Positions 1-10,130 of a DNA stretch of 64,000 bases are shown in pieces. Numbering within the stretch: position 1 is the stretch's first letter; each line of letters starts with the position of its first letter. Origin of the DNA: Myripristis murdjan (Eukaryota; Chordata; Actinopteri; Holocentriformes; Holocentridae); NCBI RefSeq assembly GCF_902150065.1, contig NC_043995.1, positions 7,215,001-7,279,000 on the forward strand. Direction: 5' to 3'. Below the pieces are notes generated by a model. That model did not search any database and was not told the DNA's origin. It was given only the letters and a program-made list of their open reading frames with translations. Both the position numbers and the translations under genes were made by a program.

Positions 1-42
1 AGCGGAGCCTGGCTCCATCGTAATCACTGTGGAGAATCTAAG

Positions 43-375
43 ATGGCGGCTCCTGTAGGAGGCACTGGGTTATTGATGAGAGGAAAAGCCTTTTCTGCTG
101 CCAGTAATTATGACCGGGACTATGCCAGATCATGCTGGCTATATCTTCCACAGACCTTCATTGATATGATCCATGCCACTAATACCTGCAAAACTGAGAA
201 ACGCTCAGCAGTGATGCAGGGAAAGCCTTTTAACCTGCAGCTCCCTCTGACTGAGGGCTGGGATCAGACAGGCTGTATGTGGTGGATTTTCTGCTATTAC
301 AGGTTTTCCTTGATTGCTTTGGTGCATTTCTCCAAATTACTATGCATGCTCAAAGTTATTCATGAAGCCATCTAA
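43..375 (+). CDS. Unidentified open frame after a strong ATGGCGGC start context
   Basis: An open frame of 110 codons begins with AAG-ATG-GCG-GCT, the context typical of vertebrate housekeeping first exons, and reads MAAPVGGTGLLMRGKAF at its start. The first ~75 residues look compositionally protein-like; the last third (hydrophobic, low complexity) looks like read-through of non-coding DNA. I do not recognise the family, and no donor site or downstream exon could be tied to it. It could be a first exon of a gene lying mostly outside the window, a processed fragment, or chance. Confidence that it is coding is low. Confidence 0.15.
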   Translation: MAAPVGGTGLLMRGKAFSAASNYDRDYARSCWLYLPQTFIDMIHATNTCKTEKRSAVMQGKPFNLQLPLTEGWDQTGCMWWIFCYYRFSLIALVHFSKLLCMLKVIHEAI

Positions 376-3300
376 GCTAGTGATAATTTCGCAAAATAAA
401 AAAAAGCGTGTTTTTATGTTTTTCACACAAATTTTGAGACAGTCTACAAAACAACAAACTCTAACCCTCTCTACTGAAGAGTTTAACTTCTAATGTGGTT
501 CGCTAAAATGTCACATTAACACTGAATATTATTCCCGTCAGGTCATTTTCTCAATTGCTAGGATACATTTCTTGAATTTTTTTCTCCTTTTTCCCAAAAC
601 TCTAAACACAAAGCAAAACTGTTCACTCATCTTCACGAACTTCAATGTCAAAACCAAACTCTCCACTTAAAACCACCTTAACCAAACTTTGCCTTCAGAC
701 ATCACACACAAGCCATCAAACACACACACACACACACACACACACTACAGAAGCCATTACACACTGGTGTCATCAATTGAAAACACCTCTGTAAAATCCT
801 GATTCTGCCACGAATACTGTAATCATGTTTATGTTTCCCCCACATGACTTTTTTACATGATGAACAATATAAAGATGCAATGCAGGTATACATTTTTAGT
901 ACAATAACCTGAGATTGAGTGAAAAAGTAAATGCACTGTAAAAATATGTAGCTGACAAAGACCATAGAGAACAGTTAAATAATTTTTACATATTTGCCAA
1001 TATAAACTAATGAAAAAAAAAAAAAAATCCAACCCTTCATATGTGAACAAGCCTCCTCATGGCTGAAGGAGCTGAACACAGGCGTGAAGGTTTTGGTCTC
1101 AGATCCTCCACCACCATGCTGAAAAAGCCTCCTCTATGAGGTTTAAGAGCAGAGAATACACAGGGAGGAGGATGTTGCTGAGTGTTGGGTTGTCAGTGAA
1201 CCAGTCAGCGCAAACAGACACAACATGGCCCGGCTCCTCTGGCTGTTCTGGCTCCCTCTGGTCTAGTCGATGTGCATTATCTCACTGGCCATCGAGGAAA
1301 TCCTGATTGGTGTGTGTAGTATTTTGACTTGTGTTTGCACCTGGGAATATGTGGATATAAATCACCACAAATTAAGAGATTCGTGTCTAGAGGTCTCCAC
1401 AGAAAGCTCAACAAATCTGGTACAAGTGTGAAAACAGGGGAATAGTGTTTGCAGCTTTTGGAAATAGGTCTGTCTTGGGTAGGTGACATTATGGTTTGAG
1501 ATGTTTAGTCCCAGTAAAGCCGAGTTATTCAAGTGCTTTAAGCTGTTGCTCACGGCAGAGTAGAAGGGTTAAAGCGTTAGAAATAAAAATGATTCCTGTG
1601 TCCCTACAATGATCATGTATGATGAAGAACGACTAGGTAAAGAAAAACAAAAGCTGAGAGGAAGTTTTTCCACAAGGAAGGATTATTTCAGAACATGTAG
1701 GGGAGAAAGGTATGGGAGAGTCAAATGTTATTGAAGGGGCAGAGGGACACTTGAAGAATTCTTGAGGAGATGAGTTTTCAGTTTGAGATGGAAAGTAGTG
1801 GCTCCGCTGTTTCGACTGAATCGGGAAGGTCATTCGCTGTTTGGAAAACCAGGAGGGAGGGGAATCGAGTCCAGGTGGATACAGTAAATGGGCAGGTGAG
1901 ATACTGTAGCCTCAGCACACACCATCAGCACTAATTGCTAAATTGTTCTCTGACTATTCAGCACTTTGTTACGTCTAATTACGTCCAACTGTTTAATTAT
2001 GTCTAATTGTGTCTCAGTCTTCATTATGCCTTTGTGAAAGCTATAGTGGCTGAACAAACAATGGAGCAGCATAATTGGAGTTGTAAAAAGAAGAGTCGGG
2101 GAGACTAGGTGGAGCAGGAAGACAAGATGGGGGAGGAAGAAGCGTGGGGAGAGATAGAGAGGCATGGGATGATTCAGAGAGGTCCTATATAACTTCAGAG
2201 CGACTGTGTTTGACCGTGTTATCAGCGGTTGTCCTCCATTGTGAGGGCAAAGAAGAGAGTCCAGTTCAGTGTGAGCAGCTCCACAGCAGCTTTAATTATT
2301 CACATGTTCAGCACAGAGAGTGTGTTGTACATGGCTGCACATTTTGCAGAGCAAGTGATGGTCGTGCAGCATGTGGGTCTGTACAGTAAGAATTTGTGGG
2401 AATTTGTTTCCCTCTCAATCCACGTCAGTGAAGAATAATACATCGTTTCATCATCTTTCCCCCATTCATACTTCAGAGCAGAAAGAGGAGCGCTCTCAGG
2501 TATTCAGTCAGACAAGCTTGAGCACTCTTAGACCAGCAACATTATGATCTTAGAGATGTCTTACTGTGAAAACAAAACAAAAACAAGAAAACAAAGGAAC
2601 TCAAGAAACTATTGACCCTGAGAGTTAAACTGATTTTCTTCAGAATCCAACATGTTTCTAAAGGTTGTCACATTGAGCCCACCATGAGAGAGCTGAGAAT
2701 GAGTGCTTTGACATTTGTAAATGAATCTCAGATTGTGTTTCCGCTTTGAATTGATAGAATGAAAGTGAATTGACCGCAGCCCTGCCGTGATAATTAGCCA
2801 TTAGACAGCTCATATAGGAAATCCATTGGTCTCAGAGAAGGACTCTAATGTCTGAGAGTGCAGACGGCCATCTCTGTCCAGAGAAATGCTTTAGCTGGCT
2901 GGCCACGTTCACTGTATTGGCTACATTTAGCCATTAACAAAGCCCAATGGCCAAAACAAAATGCTGTCTATGGCTTAAATGGATGGAAAGAAAGACACAG
3001 AGAGATGGAGTAAGGGAGAGAAAGATCGAGGGAAGCTGAGGGAGAGAAATGCAGAGTATGGATTGCTGCTGTGGATATATTGCTCTACAGAGCACAGCGT
3101 TCTCAGCAGGCCAGAATTAGCCCATCGAGTAGAGTGATATAAGATAATGTGTGTAAAATATCCAGTCAGAAAATGCGTGGGACAGGCTATTGACTGGAAC
3201 AGCTCGTCTCTAAGCGTCTAAATGTAAGGGTGAGTGCTCCATTTGCTCATACGGGATGAAGGGGAGGGAAAGTTTTGGATCTGGCCCCATGAATCCCTCA

Positions 3301-4665
3301 TTTTTGTTTTCACTCACCCTCGCTTGTTGTCCTTTGTGACCATCTGAATTTTCTGATTCATGATACTGGTGTATTATTCTATTCTATTTTAATCTATTCT
3401 ATTCTATTCTGTTTTATTCTATTCTACTCTATTTCCATAATACCAACTCACCACAATTTCTCAAAGCAAACAAACAAACAATAGTCAACACAATAGGGAT
3501 CAAATGACCATGGCACTATGAAACACTGAACCAACATCATGACGATAATGTAAATGCATTGTGATGCCATCCCTTTGTTAAGTATGAATATTAGTAATAA
3601 ATAAAGGAAAACACTTATGACACAATATATAGCATATAGTTAAATAGCCCACTGACTACTAGGGGTCTTGTTGGCTTTAGCCATACATTTTCTGTTGTTA
3701 TACTGAAATGGTGGTGGTCTCTTTGTTTGTATCTACTGCCCCCTGCTGGTGAAAAAAAAGAAAAAAAATCACTGCCTCTTATTACTGCAGCATGGGACCA
3801 CTAGATATTTGTCAAGATTTAGGTTCAATTAGACCCAAAATTCGAGTTCAGTCCCACATGAGTGTGAGTAGACCCAGTATAAGCCCCTCAAGCTGGCAGC
3901 ATTTTAGGAGTCTCAAGCTCAGTTAAATCCCCAGAAGAGATATTAAAGTCTGTCAGCGTACTGCAAGGTGACATCTTAAGTGAGCTCAGCACAAACACTG
4001 GTGGCAGCGTAATGCCTGTAAATAACAACCACAACACAACCAGATCACCCATGAGAAAATTTTAGCCCAAGGCAACCCTTGGTTAGTGGGTCAGTTTAGG
4101 CTTGAATTAGGAAGGTGAGAATCTAATTCCTGATAACAGACATATGAATGTGCAGTCAGTCTTGCCTGCATTCACAGTTTGGATAATATTATCCATTTTA
4201 GAGTACACATTGCACTGTCAGAGACTGGCCAAGCTCAAATGTCAAACTTCTCCATGACAGTAACTCAGCTAACTTCCATTCTTCTACGTTATTATTTGTG
4301 TTGCCTGGTTGTTGCATATAGCTGGGTTGCCAGCCATGCTAGTCACTGCAAAGCCAATAGACTTTTGAAGTCTGATATAACATTGACTATAAACCTTTGG
4401 CCAAATATGGGCTTGGTGAATTCAACACACTTTCTCTGTGGTGAAAATGCATGGGGTTTTCACAGAATAATCCCTGTTATTTAGGCTGGCATTTAAAACT
4501 TTGATGTTGTTATCTGCTTGTTTCTGTCTCTGGGGACTGGAGGCACTGAATTCTGCTGCTGCTGTCCAACTGCAATAATTACTTTGCTAGCTAGCTGTTC
4601 AATGGCCAGCTTTGCCAGGTGATGCATATGATTAGAATAATTTTAGCTTGCTGCTGAGCCATTAA

Positions 4666-4698
<33 letters not shown>

Positions 4699-5880
4699 AA
4701 AAAAAAGGATGGTTACTATGTCCATCTCTTTGACCAATTCATTTGCTCTGTATAAGGATGACAACAAAATTACTGAAAGGGGGGAGAATCTCTACAATTT
4801 CAGGTGTGTATGTACAACAAGTCATGAGGGGTGACAGTAACCACTTAAATGTTTTTTTTTTTTTTTTTGTTTTTTTAAAGTACACAGATCATGTTCAGGT
4901 AAAAAAAAAAGTGCAAGAAATTTTCTTTTGTTGTGTATAAACAAACATCCAGATGTGATAAATTATTTTGGAGGAGTTTTAGCTGATGCCTCCCATCAAT
5001 TTTTTTCTGCATACAAAGTCTCCAAAATGCCAACAAATCAGAGACACTTTGGTGAAACTTAAAGCAAAGTTGCAGTATTTATACTAGTTACTTCTGCCAT
5101 CCTTGCTGACTACATCAAGCACTAAATTACCTCTGTGAGTTCTGCTTCTCACAAGGCGAAACATCAGACACATGCCTGCTGAACCATGAGAAAGCAGTGT
5201 TGACAATAAAATGCTGTCAGCGTATTTCAGTGTTGATGTCTATCAATGCATTTGCCTGTCAGCGTCATCCATCATCATCCGTGTACCTGTGTGATTAACG
5301 TGCGTTTTAAATTGCTAATAATACTCATTGGAATTTAAAGGCTGTTTCCCTTTTGTGCATCTGAACTTTTATGTCATTGTCATACCACGTGACAAACACT
5401 CTGCTCTGGTGACTTTGTGTTTCTGCTTATGGGAAATGACAGTGAAAGTCACTGTTGCAGACAAAAGCTAACTCCCAGCAGAGGAATGATATAATTTGCA
5501 TGCTGTAATACTGTGTTATTTCCTTTTGACTGACAGCCTCTCCCAGAACATTCCAAACATGTTATAAATCCACAACCCTCACACACTGGCCATTCATCAC
5601 TTAATAAACAATCCATACAAAAATATTGGTCTCAAAATAGCACCGACACTGGTGTTATAACATTTTTTAAAACAGTAGTTTTAAATACACAGAGAAAAAG
5701 AAATTTTTACTACCAAACAACATAACAACATTCCCCCAAATAATTTCAGACTGCCTTTCTTTCTTAGGCAAATTATTTTTAGATTTAGGAGGTAAATAAG
5801 AGAGGACATGACTTGAAGGTCTTTGCTGGTCATTGTTGGTTCTACATCATGTATATCAGTTGATAAAGGGGTCTCCTTGC
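376..5880. other. Intergenic DNA left of cmtm8, no supported gene
   Basis: I see no convincing exon chain here. The stretch holds a (CA)n run at 720-746, poly(A) runs at about 1013-1027 and 4668-4706, an ATTCT-type pentanucleotide run at about 3376-3430 and a poly(T) at about 4852-4868. Around 585-690 the AAACACAAA-rich text resembles the 5' flank of the mariner-like repeats seen further right, but too weakly to annotate. A short ATG-initiated hydrophobic frame at 1225 (MARLLWLFWLPLV, then stop) looks like a signal peptide start but leads nowhere. Confidence 0.5.
720..746. repeat. (CA)n microsatellite
   Basis: A perfect CA dinucleotide run lies in intergenic DNA near the left edge. It is a simple sequence repeat with no coding role, and it generates spurious Val-Cys frames on the opposite strand. 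Confidence 0.9.
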
Positions 5881-5966
5881 TAGATTCAGGGACAGGAAAG
5901 CGACTTCCTCTGCTGCAGCACCAGCCTCCTCACTAGATCCACGCTGCCTCTGTCTGTCAGCGCACC

Positions 5967-8900
5967 ATGGAGGGAGCAGCGGTGGTCCCGGCCCAGAGGA
6001 GCCCTTCAGCGCCACAATATAACCTGTCCAGTGCTACCTTGGCCTTCGACCAGCACTTCACCACGACTGCCAAAGGAATCCTCCTCCTGGCTGAAATAGT
6101 AAGTGAGACATGAGCTTAAAGTAATGTATCACTCAGAGTTTGCTCCTCTTGTTGGCTGCAAGAAAACTACAATAGACTCTATCATAGTTAATGTTCAGTA
6201 ATTATCCATCACCATAGCGGCAGGAATGGTGGGAACAGGAATAAAACCTCTGACTGAAACGGCAAGTTTTGACACAATTCCTAAATGTCAAAATTACAGT
6301 CGAGCTGGCAACTTGATAGGAATTTTAAACTTGGACTTTCATGTTTGTTACATTTGTTAGTTTTGCTTTTGCTACTGGAAAAACTTACACACTGCATATA
6401 TTTAACAATAAATGTATCACAAACTACATTTTATTATATGTGGGCAATCATGCTGATAAGGCTTATGTTTATGATAAATCACTGTTTATTGACTCATCTA
6501 TAGAAACGCACACATCGTGAAATCCTTGGTGTGTTTCTATTTGTTTAGATGGAGTAGTCTTTTCAGTCTATAACACTATACTGTTCACAGCTTAAGACAG
6601 ATTAAGATCAGTATTAGAGAAACAAAGACAATTCAATATTCAGTTCAGATGTGTCGTTTTATCTATATCTTCTTGTCCAAAAATACACAAATATATAGGA
6701 GTAAGATAAATGGTATTAAGAGTGAAATACGTGGATTCATCATTATGTCATTTTCTTGACAGTGTTTGAAAGGGGTTCCTTCATTCGTCGGTCGTTTCAT
6801 TCCAAGAAACAGACTCAAATCCTCTATTTCTGACAGGAGGACGTTGACCAAAAACATACCAAGCACATTAACTCTTCCTCCTCTCTCTCCCTCATTGTCT
6901 CTCTTCCTTCCCAAATCAACTGAGGGAAGAATGCAAGACAGACTCTCTCTAAATACCGCCTGGCTGGCTGCCATGCGGCGACAGGGATACCAGAGTACAC
7001 GAGGAATAGTTAAAGTAATCTGATTACAAAGTGTGTGTGAAAATACCACCAATCTGATTGCAGATACTTTTCTTGCATATCAGTCAACTGTGTTTTGCAA
7101 GGAAAAGGCATTCAGATTGTGTGATTATATTCACTAACATCATTTCATGCAACTTGAAATCACTGTTAATGTGATAAAGTAAAATAAAGTACTGAAGTTA
7201 CACCCTGGCCATACAATGCTTAAGTTCATATTCTGTGGCTATAGGGTATAAAGTTATCCTAAAAGTACCTGTCATGACGGACTACATTTTGAGGGTATTC
7301 TTGTCAACTTTGCTCCCCCAGGGGCGTTTCACACCAGCAAAAGTTTTCTTCCTGTGATATGAAACATCCAGCAGAGACGTATTTTGTTGTGAGAGAGGAA
7401 GGGCGGGTGTGGAATACTGTTGGGAGGAAAAGGGTCTAGTTATATTCACTGCCACAGGACTTTGATTCAGTAGAAATGGACAATGCTGATTTCAGGATAT
7501 GTGCCTCATTAGCTGGGACACAGTGAAGTAGTGGATATCACAGTAAGAAAAGTGGCATGAAAAAAGTACAGTTTGTCATGTTTTTATGGCAAAGTTACTC
7601 ATCTGCATTACTTCAAAGTGTTGCCCATGTATTCTGGCTGGTATAGAGAATTTATATACTGTTGACTATCAAAGCTAGTCTCTTCCTTCCCAAATCAACT
7701 GAGGGAAGAATGCAAGACAGACTCTCTCTAAATACCGCCTGGCTGGCTGCCATGCGGAGACTGGGATACCAGAGTACACGAGGAATAGTTAAAGTAATCT
7801 GATTACAAAGTGCATGTGAAAATACCACCAATCTGATTGCAGATACTTTTCTTGCATATCAGTCAACTGTGTTTTGCAAGGAAAAGGCATTCAGACTGTG
7901 TGATTATATTCAAATGAAAGACATGGACTCAAATCAAAACCATCCAAGTCCTACTTGAGGGCTGCTTCACCTAGCTTGCCAGATCTTATACAGCCTCACA
8001 ATTTTGATTTAAATGTGTAGTCTTAAGGCTAAAACCCCTCCTTGACCTGTCTCATGACTGGAAAGAAATTCAATGGTGAAATCAATTAGTGATTATAACT
8101 TTGACCTGAATTCATATGGTCAGCATTTGGTGGAAAAAGAGTGAGTAATTGTAATGTTTTATACAATCAGAGTAAATGGATTTCATAGTGTGTCTCAAAT
8201 GATAGAATAATACACCCACACTGCCCTGCTCTCCTCCTCTCCTCTCCTCTCCTCTCCTCTCCTCTCCTCTCCTCTCCTCTCCTCTCCTCTCCTCTCCTTC
8301 AGGTCTGTGGTCTGTTAGTGTGGATTCTGGTTGGAGGCACAGATTATTTTCGTGTCTCTGCTCTCTGCTGGGTGATGTTTGTGACCGTCTTGTGCTGGTT
8401 TCTGACCATCTGCCTGTTCATCATTTACCTTACTGGAGTCCACAACAGGATACCTCAGGTCCCCTGGACTACAGTGGTAATGCACACACAAACACACACA
8501 AGGCTATGGAAGAAAAAAAAATTCTGGAAAAGAAATAGAGCTATATTCTAAATTGTAGTCAAAAGCCCAAGTTTTCCAGTGATACCAAATATCTCCTGCT
8601 GAAATTCTGGGAAAAGTGCACAAAATGATGGACTGTGTGATATTGTCTATTGGATGGAAACAACAGCATCTTGGGATTGAGTGTGATGTAGCTTCAATGA
8701 AACATTGCAGCCAGCAGAGACAGAATACATCTAAGGCATTCTCATAAAATATGGAGAAAAAAAAAATCTAAATCTGAAACCACTTATCGGGACATTTAAG
8801 GGGAAATTCAAGTTCAGGTTTGGTGCTATACAGCTCTCTCTCTATCTTTCAGGCTCTGTGTTTTAACAGCAGTGCTACAGTGCTGTATCTGGTGACAGCA

Positions 8901-9150
8901 TCAGTCGAGGCTTTCTTCGTCAGCCAGGCCATTAGGGGGCGCCACAACTACAACAGCTGGGCAGCATCTACAGTAAGGCCTATCCTGTCAGTGTTATATG
9001 TTCAATTGCAGTGTTCCTCTACATCTTTTTTTTTTTTTTAACCTCACCCTTCACTCTCCTCAGTTCTTTGCGTTTCTGAGCACACTGTGCTACGCGGGGA
9101 GCAGCTGCCTGAGCTACTGGGCCTGGAGAGCTGCAGAGGAGAAGCACTAG
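5967..9150 (+). CDS. cmtm8: CKLF-like MARVEL transmembrane protein 8 (CMTM8), complete, 4 exons
   Basis: Coding exons are 5967-6098, 8303-8476, 8853-8972 and 9064-9150. All junctions are GT-AG and phase 0, giving 170 aa (human CMTM8 is about 173). The protein has a short polar N-tail followed by four hydrophobic segments at about residues 37-55, 65-88, 103-125 and 143-163, the MARVEL tetraspan layout. Runs recognisable from the CMTM8 family include GTDYFRV, RIPQVPWTTV, NSWAAS and FFAFL. CMTM8 is a plasma-membrane and vesicle protein linked in mammals to EGFR internalisation. The start ATG sits in CGCACCATGG, a good Kozak context, after a GC-rich 5'UTR. Plasmolipin and other CMTMs are related, but the IPQVPWTTV and NSWAAS strings favour CMTM8. 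Intron 1 contains a 234 bp direct repeat and ends in a microsatellite. I found no clear AATAAA before the convergent zg16 gene. The a/b teleost paralog cannot be assigned. Confidence 0.93.
6900..7133. repeat. Direct repeat copy A (234 bp) in cmtm8 intron 1
   Basis: This segment recurs at 7679-7912 in the same orientation with no length difference and only about six mismatches by eye (for example near GCCATGCGG and before AAATACCACC). The two copies start 779 bp apart. It looks like a recent local duplication inside the intron rather than two transposon insertions, since no terminal repeats or target duplications are evident. Confidence 0.9.
7679..7912. repeat. Direct repeat copy B (234 bp) in cmtm8 intron 1
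   Basis: This is the partner of the 6900-7133 copy. It begins with TCTCTTCCTTCCC and ends at TGATTATATTCA; sequence on either side of the two copies is unrelated. It is non-coding. Confidence 0.9.
8227..8299 (+). repeat. (CTCCT)n pentanucleotide repeat forming the splice-acceptor pyrimidine tract
   Basis: About 14 near-perfect CTCCT units run directly into TTCAG at 8298-8302, the acceptor of cmtm8 exon 2. The polypyrimidine tract of this intron is therefore itself a length-variable microsatellite. Confidence 0.92.
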
Positions 9151-10130
9151 TCCCCTCACCTCCTGTTTGATGATGACGGACTTCAAACTGCCTCTGGACA
9201 AAGTGTCCAACAGAGAGCAATCAAACCTAAGACCAAGGAAAAGATCACGTCTCTTTTAGGGTAGTCAAAGCAAAATGTGTACACAAAGTTAAATGTATTT
9301 GCCTCAAAATCGCAATCAATGACACTGTGTTCAGTGTTATTATTGTGTAATCACTCAGATATGGCAACCTTTTTTTTTTCAATATGGGCAATCCACATTC
9401 TGAATTCACTAAATCAATTTGTCATGAGCCTAACTATGCATGAAGACACTAGCACAAGCTGAGAGACCACGATGCAACCATGTTGTTACACAACACTGCA
9501 CACGAGATGTGACAGCAGGAGAGCATTCAGGCTTACAGTGAGAGGAGAGCATATTATGGGATGTGTGGCTAGTGTCCAAAATCAGCCCTCTTTTTGCTTT
9601 CTTTGCTGTAAAATGTTTTGCTACATATGGTGTCTTTTTTATTTTATTTTTTCATTTTTCTTTTTACTTTTTTTTTTTTACTTTTTTAACTTTTTTTTTA
9701 ACCTTTTCTTTTATTTCATCACTTATATCATTGCCAAAACAATGTACTCAGACGACGCATCAGCACTTATAAAGAGTATTCAGAGCACAACAACAAGCCA
9801 GGACAGATAATTAACGATTTCTGCTTTATTCAATCATTTGACAAATCATTTTTCAAATCACACCTGTAGATACATTTTAATTTGGTTAAAAGTGCATTCT
9901 GTCTGTGTCGTGTGTGTTTTAAATGTGCAAGATGATTATCATAGTGCAGTATGTCCCATGCAAATGACCAATAGACTCTGTATGTTTAACATGCATCTGG
10001 TTTGAGGTTGTTCTGTACTGCCTGGCAGCCGTAGAGTGCAAAGCTAAATAACTCAGTACACCATATATATCAAGTGTCTTCCTGATTCCCAGTCTGTATC
10101 CACACCTATTTCACAGCGGTTGGTGCTTTT
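9151..10130. other. Overlapping 3'UTR space of cmtm8 (+) and zg16-like (-)
   Basis: No coding sequence is seen between the two stop codons. A T-rich low-complexity run lies at about 9636-9715. On the minus strand an AATAAA hexamer (plus strand TTTATT, 9825-9830) lies about 300 nt beyond the zg16-like stop. The cmtm8 transcript has no obvious canonical signal here, so it may use a variant hexamer. Confidence 0.6.
9825..9830 (-). terminator. Poly(A) signal AATAAA for the zg16-like gene
   Basis: The canonical hexamer lies on the minus strand about 300 nt downstream of the zg16-like stop codon, a normal distance for a short 3'UTR. Confidence 0.55.

Noticed and set aside
1225-1266. Signal-peptide-like start MARLLWLFWLPLV
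   Set aside because: It stops after 13 codons, and the only GT after it (GTCTAG) is a poor donor, with no downstream exon to join.
9472-9810. 112-codon plus-strand frame with a long Phe-rich run
   Set aside because: The Phe run comes from a T-rich low-complexity stretch in the shared 3'UTR region, so it is not a membrane protein.
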